The notes under the pieces were generated by a model. The model was not told the DNA's origin, ran no database searches, and saw only the letters and a program-made list of their open reading frames with translations. From Eutrigla gurnardus (lineage: Eukaryota > Chordata > Actinopteri > Perciformes > Triglidae), in assembly GCA_963514095.1 (NCBI GenBank), contig OY741284.1, positions 4,284,501 to 4,348,500 of the forward strand: 64,000 bases of DNA. The letters run 5' to 3'. Position numbers and translations under genes: made by a program. This document shows, in pieces, positions 17,601 to 28,269 of the stretch. Position 1 is the first letter of the stretch. Each line of letters starts with the position of its first letter.

Positions 17601-19937
17601 TTGACCCCACCCATCGAGCAGAGTCCCTAAAACAGTCCAACGCCATCATGAGGAAGTTTCTGGGTACTTTTCCTGTGTTTGTATTCTTGTGTTATTCTTT
17701 TACTCGTCGCCGTGTCATGAGGACTTTTGACAGGCCACTAACGGGTCACATGATCCTCATGGTGGCCCGTCTCAAGTCTCCCCTCACTGATGCAGTGTGT
17801 CTGTCTGACCGCCTGTCTCTCAGCCCTGCAGAAACATGACGCAGCCAAGGCGGTGTTCTCTAAAGTTCCAGAGGATTCCATGAGGGAGATTTACTGCCAG
17901 TGGTCGGGCGTCGGTCAGACCACACCTCTGCTCGCTGAGGACGAGAACGCCATCAGAGAACACCTGTGCATCAGAGCCTACCTGGTCTGTCACCTGTCTG
18001 TGTTAATGTTGCAACAGGCCTAATCTGGCAGTTAGCATAGTTATCATGACTGTAATCATAATATTATTAGATCATGAATTAGCGCTGCAGCATTACTTCT
18101 GTCTGTTCAGTAGGAATCAATACGGTTCATTGATCTGGATGTGACTTTTTAATGGTTTCACAGGAAGCTCACGAGGCCTTCACCGACTGGTTCAGCCACA
18201 GTAGCTCCGCCCCCCAGAAGCCAGCACCTGCGTCTGAGGCCAAATTCACAGAGAGAGTAGCCAATGAGATGAGAGAAAAGGAGTACCAGGTACACACATA
18301 AATATTAACTCTGATGCATTTTCATCAAAAGAATACTATATTATTCAGGGTTTCTGCTCAATTACCAGTGATAGAAGAAATCCTTTACTTGAATGAATAC
18401 TTGACCATTTGTTTATTATTTACTCAGCCTGTGAAAACCGTGTTTTTTCATTATGCCTCCACGGTGAACGAATAGTCAACAGACTGAGAAACACTTCAGC
18501 ATAAAACAGTAAGATTTAAGGGAAGATGCATGTGTCTGTGAAGAAGGGAGCATACGGCAGGATGAACGAGATTTGGATTATACTGAATGAGAGTTGTGTG
18601 TGAGGTTGTAAACGAAGGTTTTCATGTACTTTTGCTGTCATTTACTCTTTTTGTTTTATTTTTTAATTAACCGTTCACCGTTCAAGTTCACACTGGTTGA
18701 GTAATTGATAAAGAAATTGTCGTTTTGGGGTAAAGGTACCAAAACCATCACGTCAAAATACTATGTAATTTCCTGTGTGCGTTAGGCCTCCCTGTCTGCC
18801 TGGTCGTGCCGTTTGGACGCTTTAACCGAAGATGTGAAAGAAAGAATATACAACGTGCTTCTGTTTGTGGATGGAGGGTGGATGATCGACAACAGACAGG
18901 TAACTTCTGCAGGGACAAGCGTCTGTTTTTCCAACTGTTCCCAATGAACAGAGAGCGTATGTGCTCTGTATGTGAGATCCAATCATAACGAAGACAGAAA
19001 AGCCCATTTGTAGGAGCAGATCACCTGGGTGGACGAATGTTTAATCTTCCTTGTTCTAATATTACGGCTGTCAGATTGACAAGCTCATCATACAAACAAA
19101 TAAAAACAAAGGATAGTATCCCAACTAGATAATAAAGGCAAAGGGTGATGCTAGTCTATCGTACAACAGTAGTTAGGGTGGTGATACAATGTCAAGATAT
19201 TGTTTTCATAGAAACATCTAAGGATGTTAGGATGTTCAACCAAAGGAAACAAGGACTTACTTTAGTTCCTGAGTGAAAGCTCCAGTTCCTAAAAGAGACT
19301 GGATATGTTCCTAGTTTAGTTCCTCTGGTTACATAGTTCAAAATCACCCTCCTCCTCTAGAGAATGAATGAAATGCAGTCTGAACAGATATGTACAATAT
19401 TATCAAAACTCATTAATCCAGATAAAAATGTGAATTTGTCTCATTGACTTATAGAAGTTTTAGTTTGCATTTGATTGGTTCATGAATGGATTCTTGGTGT
19501 TTTCAGGATTCAGAGCCAGACTTGGAGCGCAGCCACCAGATGGCGGCATTGCGCTGCCTGTGTCTGCCTCGTCTCAGCTTCTTGCTACTCAGCGTCCTGC
19601 AGAACTCGTCCAGACACCAGGAGGCGCTGCGACTCGCCGACATCATCTCATCTGACCAGCACCGCCTCTACCAGGTAACTTAAGCCACTGTATTGATCTG
19701 TACATTGAGTTAACTCACACTGCATGTTCTTCTCTGTGCATTGATTGTCATTTTTTCTTTTAGCAGTTTGATTCATATGAGCGCTGTTCTAAAAGGTTAA
19801 TGTTTTTTAATTGTTTTTTTGTTTCTCAGGTTTTCTCTAAAGAGGAGCTGAGGAGGTTCCTCCAGAAGTTGAGGGAGTCGTCACTTTCTCTGTTGGACCA
19901 CGGACTCGACCCACTGGGCTACGAGTTACAGCCATGA
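11639..19937 (+). CDS. nup107: Nuclear pore complex protein Nup107 (5' end and a middle part missing)
   Basis: A scaffold nucleoporin of the Y-shaped Nup107-160 complex, acting in pore assembly, mRNA export and kinetochores. Exons read by eye: 11639-11733 (3' edge uncertain, possibly 11748), 12051-12146, 12229-12323, 12790-12925, 13016-13119, 13220-13335, 13409-13457, 13545-13616, 13707-13795, 13878 into the gap at 13914, 14114-14197, 14294-14343, 14447-14516, 14669-14784, 16796-16985, 17091-17197, 17561-17663, 17824-17984, 18164-18289, 18786-18899, 19507-19674, 19830-19937 (TGA). Family landmarks include SQLVVDWLESIAKDQIGDFS, LRFMTHLLLFFRSMG, AIREHLCIRAYL, NVLLFVDGGWM and the C-terminus LLDHGLDPLGYELQP. 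Two defects stand out. A 200-N gap replaces the exons for roughly 200 residues of the alpha-helical solenoid. Exon 14294-14343 also carries one extra base in an A6 run. Every other checked exon joins in phase, so the gene is probably functional and the frameshift is probably a sequence error. The start codon exon was not found. Confidence 0.93.
13914..14113. other. Assembly gap (200 N) inside nup107
   Basis: Exactly 200 N, a common placeholder length. It starts within the exon encoding ENTLHALKLRRK and resumes in the exon encoding SLVEKDLM. In human NUP107 (from memory) these points are about 200 residues apart, so several exons and introns, certainly more than 200 bp, are missing here. Confidence 0.97.
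15711..16397. mobile_element. Non-autonomous PIF/Harbinger-like MITE in nup107 intron
   Basis: Its terminal inverted repeats are AGGCTGAATTATGCTTCCGCGT at the left and the inverse of ACGCGGAAGCATAATCAGGCCT at the right. It is flanked by TAA on both sides (15708-15710 and 16398-16400), the 3-bp TWA-type target duplication typical of PIF/Harbinger. The 687-bp interior is CpG-rich and without a transposase. It sits within an older dispersed repeat whose halves flank it at about 14800-15100 and 16430-16730. Confidence 0.8.
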
Positions 19938-20012
19938 ACACGCACACAAATGCACACACACTGTGCAGTGTTTTAACCGCTGTTGTTTTTTGGATTGTTG
20001 ACTATTTAGCTA

Positions 20013-20018
20013 AATAAA
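20013..20018 (+). terminator. nup107: Polyadenylation signal of nup107
   Basis: AATAAA lies 76 bp after the nup107 stop codon, followed by an A-rich then T-rich stretch. It is the first plus-strand signal downstream of the stop, and position and spacing fit a short 3' UTR. Confidence 0.75.
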
Positions 20019-20064
20019 AGTTTAAAAAAAACGTATTTTGAGAATTTTTTTTTTTTTTTTTTTT

Positions 20065-20939
20065 CAGAAAAAGGTCATAATATTTGGATATTTGGAATAT
20101 ATTTGGAACAAAAGTCATATTTCGATTATGTCTTAACATTTAAAGAAAACTGTTGGAATTTTGAGGGAGAAAAAAAGTCACATCTAGTTAATAAAGTTAT
20201 TGTCTTGTGAGCAGGAAAAAAATATTTCGCTTATTTGGTTTTAACTGTCTTTAAAGACATTTATATTACTAATCAGATTTTGATGAACAAATTGTTCAAG
20301 TTGAAAATCTTCACTGATGTACAGTCTATAACAACGACAGTCAATGGAAACCAAATCATCAACATGCTGAGGGCTGGATTCAAAATCATAGGCTGCTGTG
20401 TGAAATCCGGTCATTTTTGACCCCATTTTCGTTGTCCCCAGGGTCATCCCGACTTATTAGAAGCAAAAAACCCAACAAAAATTGACGTTGCCTAGCCCGA
20501 GATCTGTACCTGCCTGGCAGCCTTCCAGACTTGCTCCAACGCTAACCCATAGGGGCACGTTTTATCTGCTTTTCTGGGCCTCAGAAAATAATTCCAAGAC
20601 CTATGCAACACAAGTTGGGTCCGTACGAGACACGACAGTGCTTGTTTACTAGCTCAAATAGTGTGGCGAAACAACATAAATGTGTGTTTTTGCATGGAGT
20701 TACTCACCTCAAATCACCCCGTAGACATTAGCAGTAGATAGCCGAGCGTGTGTCCGTCCCACTTACCGCAGAAACGAAAACGTTTTCCTCGTAGTTTTTG
20801 ATTTAGTATCCATAAAGAAACGATCGAGCGGTGCAGTCGTCCTGTCCATAATAAATCCATGAAGCTGTTATGTCCATTTGTATGACTATGTTACAACATA
20901 GCAACGATTGCTTACAGCTAAACAGCAGCCCATAGCCAA
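20065..20939. other. Non-coding DNA downstream of nup107
   Basis: AT-rich sequence with no recognisable exon, repeat family or RNA gene. Short open frames in it resemble nothing known to me. Confidence 0.5.
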
Positions 20940-21322
20940 AACAATGCAAGGTGTCGGACGGTCCCCCGTCGGGACATAAACGGGCAACGAGCGAACCCCC
21001 AGCAGTATGCGTGGAGCAGGTGCCGGACGGTCCCCTGTTGGGATAGGAATGGGCGACGAGCGGAGTCCCCGAAGGCTGCGTGGAGCAGGCGTCGGACGGT
21101 CCCCCGTCGGGACAAGAACGGGCGACGAGCAGACCCCCTAAAGGCTGCGTGGAGCAGGTGTTGGACGGTCCCCCGTCGGGAAAGGAACTGGTGACGAGCG
21201 AACCCCTTGAAGGCTGCGTGAAACAGGCTTCGGACGGTTCCCCGTCGGGACAGGAACGGGTGACGAGCGGACCCTCGAAGGCTGCGTGGAGCAGGTGTCG
21301 GACGGGCCTCCGCGTGGACTGG
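20940..21322. repeat. 69-bp minisatellite, about 5.5 copies
   Basis: The word CGGACGG recurs at 20955, 21024, 21093, 21162, 21231 and 21299, giving a spacing of 69, 69, 69, 69 and 68 bp. Units carry CCCCGTCGGGA, AACGGG(C/T)GACGAGCG and GGCTGCGTGGAGCAGG blocks. Since 69 is a multiple of three, several frames stay open through the whole array (for example minus-strand frames 20803-21435 and 20918-21493). I treat these as by-products of the period, not genes. Confidence 0.88.
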
Positions 21323-22157
21323 ATGCTCCTTGGCCCTCCATGAGCCAGGCGAGTACCCAGAAAATGGGTTAGGGCAGGAGCTGGGAAGCTGCTTAGCTGG
21401 GGAGAGTGATGGTCGGGGATCAGGGGCTGAGACAAAGTCCTTCACCCAGGCAGGCAGTGAGCCCCTGAGCCACGGCCTGGAGGAAATTAGCACCTGTCAG
21501 AGCTCACTCCCTTTCTTCCTCTCCGTCAGCATATTTGTGCTCTGCCTGGAGGCAGCGGAGGTTATACGAAACCTCATGGGGCCAGTTGTTCAAAGGTAAT
21601 CTGATCGGATTTTGGTAATCGGATTGGATCAAATCTTGAAAATGGGTTGTTCAAAAGGGAAAGAAGGATTCTGAAATCGGATTGGATCACAGAATCCAAT
21701 CCTAGTTTTAATCCGGATCAAACCTTCAGTTTGTGTTGTTCAAAACATTTCAGTAGGATTTGGATAACTTTGATCCAAAAAAAACAGGATTATCCTGATC
21801 CCAACAGGGGGTAGGATTTCAAGGTGGATTTCAGGAAGAAAATGTAGTAAAACTTTAAAATTGGTCAAATAATACATTTTTATCATTTAGTATATATACA
21901 CTTTTATTTATATTTTGCACTTGACTTGTTTAAGTGTTAGTGATAAAGTAAATAAAGTAGACATAGGCTACTAAATAAGCCTTTCAGTATGGTAAAGTCA
22001 AAATGAAATGAAAATAAAAATGATCTTGTGAAAACAATGAAACCGTGAAACAATCCCCCAGATTTCAGATTTAAATAACAAACAAAAATAATATATTCAA
22101 TTTTTCTGTCATCACTGTACATTCATTTTAAAGAAACAATCATCAGAGATGAAACTA

Positions 22158-23192
22158 TCAAAAATAATGTCTAACAATTGCATCCCTGACTACACGTCCA
22201 GTCAGTCCCTCATTCTGACAGAACGCTAGAGGTTGGTCTGGTTCTTCCACAGGCTCCGGTGCATCATAAGCTTCATCACAGAGAGGGACATTGCGCCTGG
22301 TAGCGATGTTGTGCAGGACAATACACGCAAGTATGATGTTGCATGCTCCCTGTGGCTCCACTCGCAAGTATTTAAGGCATGCAAAGCATCTCTTCAGAAC
22401 TCCATTCAAACGCTCAATTGCACATCTCGTTTTGCAATGAGCAGTGTTGAAGCGTGCCTGCGCAGGTGTGGTTGCTGCAAGAAAAGGAGTCATCAGCCAT
22501 GGTAGGAGTGGATAGGCACTGTCTCCTAATATTATGCAATCCGGTCGGTTGGTTTGGAGCTCTCTGTATAAAGCACTCTCTCTCAGGATACGTGCATCAT
22601 GAACAGACCCAGGCCACTTCACAACACAGTTTGTGATGATGAGGTCAGCGTCGCCCACAAGTTGGATGTTGATGCTGCGCCTCCCCTTTCGGTTGATGTA
22701 CTCCCAATCCCTCTCATGAGGTGCTTGGATATGCACATGAGTGCAGTCAATAACCCCAATAGTATTGGGCATGTTCCCCAAAATAAAGAATTTGTGCTTG
22801 GTCTGGGCAATCTGGTCATCCTTTGGAAGGGAAACAAACTGATTGACCAGGCTGGCCAATGCAATGGACACAGCTTTCACTACATCACTCACAGTTGATT
22901 TGTCCACTCCTATATTGTCACCAACAACTTGGTAGAAAGTCCCAGATGCATAGAAGCGCAGACCAATGAGGACCTGTTCTTCCACAGACAGACTGTGACT
23001 CCTTCGGGTTCTCCGTTGAAGCTTTGGCCTGACAAGGTCTGCAATGTACCTAATATCAGTATTCCCAAAGCGAAAGCGAGCATACAGTTCTTCATCGGTG
23101 TATTGCTCCAGTGGTTTTGCACGCTCAGCATATACCCTTTGACGGTATCCTCTTCCACCAAAATGGTGGTAGCGATGGACAATACCTGCCAT
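22158..23192 (-). CDS. HARBI1-like PIF/Harbinger transposase (DDE_Tnp_4), intact
   Basis: A 344-residue open frame starting at a true ATG (23190-23192). The N-terminal third (about residues 35-120) is the helix-turn-helix-like region, with SVEEQVLIGLRFYASGTFYQ and a DKSTVSDVV recognition helix. The catalytic domain follows. Probable metal-binding residues are D149 (IGVIDCTH), D224 (IILGDSAYPL) and E260 (RCAIERLNG), with the family motif GSVHDAR near 196-201. It would cut and paste the surrounding element together with the Myb-like partner, which in this superfamily helps nuclear import and end binding. No stop or frameshift was seen. Single-exon structure and 164 bp between the two divergent start codons support a transposon gene, not the domesticated multi-exon harbi1. 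Confidence 0.95.
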   Translation of the reverse strand: MAGIVHRYHHFGGRGYRQRVYAERAKPLEQYTDEELYARFRFGNTDIRYIADLVRPKLQRRTRRSHSLSVEEQVLIGLRFYASGTFYQVVGDNIGVDKSTVSDVVKAVSIALASLVNQFVSLPKDDQIAQTKHKFFILGNMPNTIGVIDCTHVHIQAPHERDWEYINRKGRRSINIQLVGDADLIITNCVVKWPGSVHDARILRESALYRELQTNRPDCIILGDSAYPLLPWLMTPFLAATTPAQARFNTAHCKTRCAIERLNGVLKRCFACLKYLRVEPQGACNIILACIVLHNIATRRNVPLCDEAYDAPEPVEEPDQPLAFCQNEGLTGRVVRDAIVRHYF

Positions 23193-23356
23193 GTCAGTGC
23201 CTCTCTCTCTCTCTCTCTCTGAGAAAGGCTGAATATAAGATGGCTGTCAAATACCCACCCACTCATTAGCTGATGTGCTTTGGCTTGTGTTCAATTAAAT
23301 CAATCAAGCCCAAGGCCTTTAAATACTATGTTCACTACAACAGATGAGGTGGAACC

Positions 23357-24082
23357 ATGGACTCAAAAGGACCTAATTTCACTGTTGCAGAAACCCATGC
23401 ACTGCTGGAGGGTGTTAAGTGCCATTATGCCTCAATAGTAGGAAGCTCTGTTGCGAGTGGAATGTTGACTAATAAAAGGAAGAAAGACATTTGGGTTGAA
23501 ATCACCCAGAATGTCAATGCAATGGGGTCTGGCCAGAAGAGGACCTTGGAGCAGGTGAAATTCAGATGGAAGAATCTGAGGGCCAGAGCAACAAAGGACC
23601 TTGCTGAAGCAAAGAACACCCAAACGGGCAACAAACCCTTTAAGAAAGGTGAATACACAGATGTGGTTCTGGACATTATTGGAGGTGAGAACTCTAAAGC
23701 TCTGCACGGGATTCAAGGTGTTGTAGGGGATGGTGAGCCTACCATTGTAGAGGAAAGTGAGCCAATTCCTCCAAATGCAGAGGAAACATTTATTCTGGAT
23801 CTCAGCACTATTTCTGAAGAACAACCTGGATCCTCACTGGTAGAGCCAGCAGTCACAGGAGCTCAGAAAAGAGGCTTGAAGCGTCCTTTGCCAAATAATA
23901 ATGATGATGCCTATGAATCACTTCTCAAACGAGAAACTGAAAGAGCAGAGGCACAGATACTCCTGGCAGAGGAACAAATCAAGCTGACCAAACTGCAGCA
24001 AACCAAAGTGAAACTTCAGATCCGCCTCCTAAAAGCAGGGCTTGAAAATGCTGGTCTCTCCTCAGATGAAGAAGAACCCTGA
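23357..24082 (+). CDS. Harbinger Myb/SANT-like DNA-binding accessory protein, intact
   Basis: A 241-residue frame from ATG 23357 with a good initiation context (GGAACCATGG). Residues about 8-75 form a Myb/SANT-like DNA-binding domain of the NAIF1 type, with spaced tryptophans (DIWVEITQNVN, KFRWKNLRARA). An acidic, low-complexity middle follows, then a C-terminal coiled-coil rich in E, Q, K and L (about 195-235), suited to pairing with the transposase. It is the standard second gene of animal PIF/Harbinger elements, divergently transcribed from the transposase over a short shared promoter region (23193-23356) that includes a (CT)n run. The frame is complete. Neighbouring host genes give no sign that it has been domesticated. 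Confidence 0.9.
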   Translation: MDSKGPNFTVAETHALLEGVKCHYASIVGSSVASGMLTNKRKKDIWVEITQNVNAMGSGQKRTLEQVKFRWKNLRARATKDLAEAKNTQTGNKPFKKGEYTDVVLDIIGGENSKALHGIQGVVGDGEPTIVEESEPIPPNAEETFILDLSTISEEQPGSSLVEPAVTGAQKRGLKRPLPNNNDDAYESLLKRETERAEAQILLAEEQIKLTKLQQTKVKLQIRLLKAGLENAGLSSDEEEP

Positions 24083-24599
24083 GATCATTCTTTATTTTGT
24101 AACTATTGGACATTTACCCTTTTTTAAAAATTATTTATTCAAGAAGTTTTCAAAATATCCACAATGCATTTGTTAATGTATATTTGTTGTATTTGTTGTG
24201 GCTCAGATGAGGGGTCATAAAAGAAATTATGAATAGAAGTGGATATTTGTGATTTTTGTGTTTTGTCTCAAAATAAAAAACACTTACAGTGACCCCATGT
24301 TGGCTCTTCTACCTGTTTTTCTTTAGATAGCTGTAGCCCACATTGTGATATGTTGTCCCATTTAGAGCACTGGCAATCCGGATTTGGTAATCTTGAAAAC
24401 TGTGAATCTGGATCAGGGTGATCCAATCCAATTTTGCTTTGAAAAACCGGCATAAAAGTAAGAAGGATTACCTGATCCCGGATAGCAAAAAATGGGATTT
24501 CCAAATCCGGATAATTTTTATCCGGATTAAATGTTTTGAACAACTGGCCCATGGAGCTCATGTTTCGAACCACACAAAAAAAAAAAGGCTGCTGGGTCC

Positions 24600-26235
24600 A
24601 TGTTGTGGCTTGGTCGTTCTGTCACAATTGTTCTCGGAATGAAGTAGGACCCAAATACAGTTTAAAAAAAAAAAAAAAAGGATTTATTTAAATAATAAGG
24701 TAACAAAAAACAATGTCCAAAATCTAAGGGAGACAAAAGGGGAAAAAAACACTACAAAAACATTAAAAAATGTAGGGAGGCCGAACAAGCAAAACTATGA
24801 AAAAACAAAGAACAAGATAATCCAACGCATAGACAAAAACAAAAATCCAATGCGAAGACAAAGACCAGGGCCCAGTATTTCAAAACTTGTAATCCGGATC
24901 AGAATAATCCGGATAATGAAATCCTCCTTTTCTCAGTCATGGATCAAGGTGATCCTGCTGACTTTATCTGAGTATTTCAAAACACTGGCTGGGTGGATCA
25001 CCGTGATCCCGACCTGGCTGGATACGGATTACCAAGTCTCAAGTCTCCGCCTCCGGATCTGAAACATGGCGGACTACTTCACGGAAGGAGCAGCTGGGAG
25101 CACGACTTTCACGTCAAAAATGTAAGTTTACCGTCGTCTAATGTTTAGCGGTTTAAGGACCATATGAACGCCAACCAACATATCGTGCTAGCTATATGAA
25201 TTGTCACGTACTGAAAACCAGGCTGTAGCGATCTCTAATTGAGCCGGTAGCTAACTCTGCTCCATTGACTTCCGTGTGCAGCTAGCGGGCTAGCGGTCGC
25301 TGGCTTTGTTTACGAATTTTGCGGTCCATGGTTTGATTTACAAGGTAATTAATCTGACGTACATTATACCATAACTGTTTAAACTAACATCAACCTGTTC
25401 GGAGTTTATTAGCGTTACGTCATTGGCAACACAGCAGACTGAAAATAGGCTACATTCCAAATGAAGACAAAGATATCACTCATACTCCTTCCCTTTCTTC
25501 TACTTTCAGAGCCCACTCAGCTATTAAGGAAATGTTCTTAAATTACTCCAATTTGTTTCAAGTAATGCACTGACAATTTAGATTAAGTGTAATGAACATC
25601 TTGAGTAACAATATCTAGGAGAAGCGGAGCTGAGACATTGTCAATCCAAGTCAAATCCACCTCTGAGGTGGGATCCAAATGATCCTGAAATTTTGGTATC
25701 AAGCTGATCCAGATGTCTGCGTTACGTTTTGAAATACCCAAATCCAGCCCTTTATCTGGATTCAAGGGAGGATTGGATTACCAAAGCTGAATCCTGATCT
25801 TCAGGATCGGGATTCTCTGGATCTGTGTTGAAATACACAGTTTTCAGATCAGATCACGATTTAATCCAATCCGACCAGGATAATCCAGTCGGATCACTTT
25901 TGAAATACTGGGCCCAGAAGACATGGGCAGGACAGATCAGGTATACACACACCCGGGATTACACAGGAGGACCAAGCAAAGACAGAACAGAAACACACAG
26001 ACTAAATACACAGGGCTGATTAGGTTAAACGACAGACAGGTGTGGAGACACAAGGGCAGGCTATGCTGATTGGGGAGAACGAGAGGCAAGGCTGACGAGA
26101 CAATGAGACACAGCTGGGAGACAGTAAAAGGAGGGAAACCAAGGCAGGAAGTAAAGCATGTGACAATACAAGACAGAAGGACTACAAAATAAAACAGGAA
26201 ACCAACACTACAAAAACCCATTGTCATGACATAGA
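24600..26235. repeat. Older dispersed repeat split by a nested Harbinger MITE
   Basis: The two halves, about 24610-24868 and 25915-26235, have the content of one common fish repeat: GTCACAATTGTTC…GACCCAAATACAG with A-rich DNA on the left, and GGTGTGGAGACA…ACAATACAAGACAG…TTGTCATGACA on the right. They are interrupted exactly by the element at 24869-25914. The family name is not known to me. Confidence 0.55.
24869..25914. mobile_element. Non-autonomous PIF/Harbinger element related to the one at 21579
   Basis: Terminal inverted repeats GGCCCAGTATTTCAAAA and its inverse are flanked by CAG on both sides (24866-24868 and 25915-25917). The TIR resembles that of the complete element 320 bp to the left (GGGCCAGTTGTTCAAA), and the interior also abounds in AATCCGGAT-type words. 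It lacks a transposase. A small two-exon-like open frame is present: ATGGCGGAC at 25065 in an AAAC-ATGG context, a strong donor AT|GTAAGT near 25120, and an acceptor TTTCAG at about 25510 followed by about 20 codons to a stop. Confidence 0.8.
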
Positions 26236-26501
26236 CAAAGAAAAACATGTGACAACACAAGTGAAAAATAGTTTGGACACTCTAGCTCTGGCTCGAAGGA
26301 CCATGGAGAAGAGTGGGAACATTTTAGGTGAGGTGAGGCACTGGGACAGTTGGAGAGAGGCTGGGTACAGGCTAACCACGGTCAGATGGTTGGAAGGAGG
26401 ACAAAGGCAGAGAATCCATTTTGGCCACATACGGGCATTTATTGACCGTTCTCTCTTGATATTTTCCAGAATGAGTGATAGTACAGGTGGGTGGTTGCAT
26501 G

Positions 26502-27854
26502 TAGTGCTGGGCGGTATACCGGTTCATACCGAATACTGGTGTTTTTTTTTTATGATATGAATTTTTCATATACCCCAATACCGGTGAGTGTGTAGCGTAG
26601 GAGCGTTGGGAACGCAGCGCAACGTCGCGCCGCCGGACATGGTGTGAGAGGGGGCTGTTTAGCAGCTGCACCAAACAAGCAGCATGTGAGAGCACAGCCT
26701 GTGTTGAGCATACAGACGTCATTGAGCGGTGAAAAAATGGATAAACACGGCGAAAGTTCTGAAACTGAAGTTTCAGAACGAGCAAGCAATGAAACAGAAG
26801 AACTTGTGCCGAACAGAGGAGCCGTATCTGTTGTTTGGAAATTCTTCAGCTTTAAAAAATCCGACGTCGAACAAACAACAATATTCTGCAAATGCTGTCG
26901 GGCTAAAGTCGTAGCCGCAGGAGGCAACACAAGCAATTTGCTTCATCACCTCAGCCACAAGCATGTCCTGGAATATCAAGACTGCATGAAACTACGATCT
27001 GCGTCCTCCACGTCTGCAGGTAAAGTTGGCACTGCAGGAGAAAAGACGAGTCAAATGTCACTCAAAGACGCGTTTGCTAGGAGGACTGCCTACGACAAGA
27101 AAAGCAAACGGTAGAATGACATTACAAACGCTATCACCATCCACATAGCCAAAGACATGGTACCACTTAGTACTGTTGAGAAAGAAGGCTTCAGGGACAT
27201 GATTAAAATACTGGATCCCAGATATGTTTTAGCAAGTCGAAAATACTATTTATCTGTTTAAATCTGTGTACGAGTATACCTCATCTTGAAGCAAAGTCCA
27301 TTTGGATGCAAGTTGCCTTAGTGAAAGTTTAGTTGTTTAGGAAGTCTTCAAGTTAAACATTTATATTTTTAATACTTGAATACTACCTGGTTGGGCTTGA
27401 AGCAATATATTAATGCAAGTTGCACACCTTTTCTATTTATTTGTTTCAATATTATTTATGTAGCCTGTTCAGTGGATAAAGAAGTCTTCATTTTGCAGTT
27501 ACAGGAGACGTATTGTTTACATTGTGTAGCCAGTTGGTTTACAAAAGATGTTTTTACAAGTTGCAAAACTTGCACAATAAAGGGTTCTGTATTTTGACTG
27601 CAACAGTCATGCCTTCTGATTCCTTCACATCATTAATACTAGTGTGGACATTAATGTTTTTCTACAATATTCACCTCTCATGACAGTAAAATATGTCATT
27701 CCAAGCCAATTTACTGCAGTAATTATTCTCTAAATTATTAGAAAATGAGGTTAACACCCAGTCATGCTTGAAAAAAAAAATACAAATACCGTGAAACCGA
27801 TATAATTTTGAAAAATACCGTGATATAAATTTTTGGTCATACCGCCCAGCACTA
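26502..27854 (+). mobile_element. Internally deleted hAT transposon with BED-finger reading frame
   Basis: Ends TAGTGCTGGGCGGTAT and the inverse ATACCGCCCAGCACTA are flanked by the perfect 8-bp target duplication GTTGCATG (26494-26501 and 27855-27862), as expected of hAT. Only the N-terminal part of a ZBED-type hAT transposase remains (26737-27114 plus read-through to about 27260). The catalytic and dimerisation parts are missing, so the copy is non-autonomous. Confidence 0.92.
26737..27114 (+). pseudogene. hAT transposase N-terminal fragment with zf-BED domain
   Basis: A 125-codon frame beginning MDKHGE. It contains a BED zinc finger: an aromatic start (VVWKFFSFKK), then CKCC, then HHLSHKH (roughly residues 30-75). 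It then has the spacer typical of hAT proteins (SQMSLKDAF). An in-frame TAG at 27112-27114 ends it. Beyond the stop the same frame continues for about 45 codons with family-like sequence (DMVPLSTVEKEGFRDM and LDPRYVLASRKY) before a second stop. A single point mutation followed by a large internal deletion is the simplest history. The fragment could still be made as a short BED protein, but nothing in the sequence shows that. Confidence 0.85.
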
Positions 27855-27900
27855 GTTGCATGTGTGTTGGTGTATGTGTGTTGGTGTATGTGTGCTTGCG

Positions 27901-28196
27901 TCCGGAGGCAAACGGTGGCGTGCTACGACGCACGCCGGTAGAGTTTGCCGGCAAGGAGAAAGGAGACGTGTTGTGTTCTCGGGCAAGCGATCCGGATGCA
28001 AACGGTGGCGTGCTAATGACGCAAGCAGGTAGAGTTCGCCGGCCAGGAGAAAGGAGACGTGTTGTGTTCTTGGGCATACGATCTGGAGGCAAATGGTGGC
28101 GTTCCAACAAGGCACACAGGTAGAGTTGCTGGCCAGGAGAAAGGAGACGCGTTGTGTTCTCGGGCAAGCGATCCGGAGGCAAACGGTGGCGTTCGG
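27901..28196. repeat. 90/91-bp minisatellite, about 3.3 copies
   Basis: TC(C/T)GGA(G/T)GCAAA(C/T)GGTGGCGT recurs at 27901, 27991, 28082 and 28172. Each copy contains GGTAGAGTT(T/C)GC(C/T)GGC and GGAGAAAGGAGACG(T/C)GTTGTG. It immediately abuts the hAT right end. Confidence 0.85.
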
Positions 28197-28269
28197 CGAC
28201 AGGTGAGTTTTATGGCATTTGGAATCAGCTGATCGTCATCAGCTGTGCGATCTGTGCGCCGTGGCATAG

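Larger units (their letters stand above)
21579..24550. mobile_element. Structurally complete PIF/Harbinger DNA transposon
   Basis: It starts GGGCCAGTTGTTCAAA and ends with its exact inverse TTTGAACAACTGGCCC, flanked by ATG (21576-21578 and 24551-24553) as a 3-bp target duplication. Subterminal regions are rich in AATCCGGAT- and GGATTA-type words, candidate transposase or Myb-protein binding sites. Inside are the two diagnostic genes in divergent orientation with uninterrupted frames: a HARBI1-like transposase (minus) and a Myb/SANT-like protein (plus). At 2972 bp it has everything an autonomous copy needs. Confidence 0.93.

Noticed and set aside
20803..21493. Protein genes of 210 and 191 codons on the minus strand
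   Set aside because: They are frames held open by the 69-bp period, in overlapping frames, without homology or splice context.
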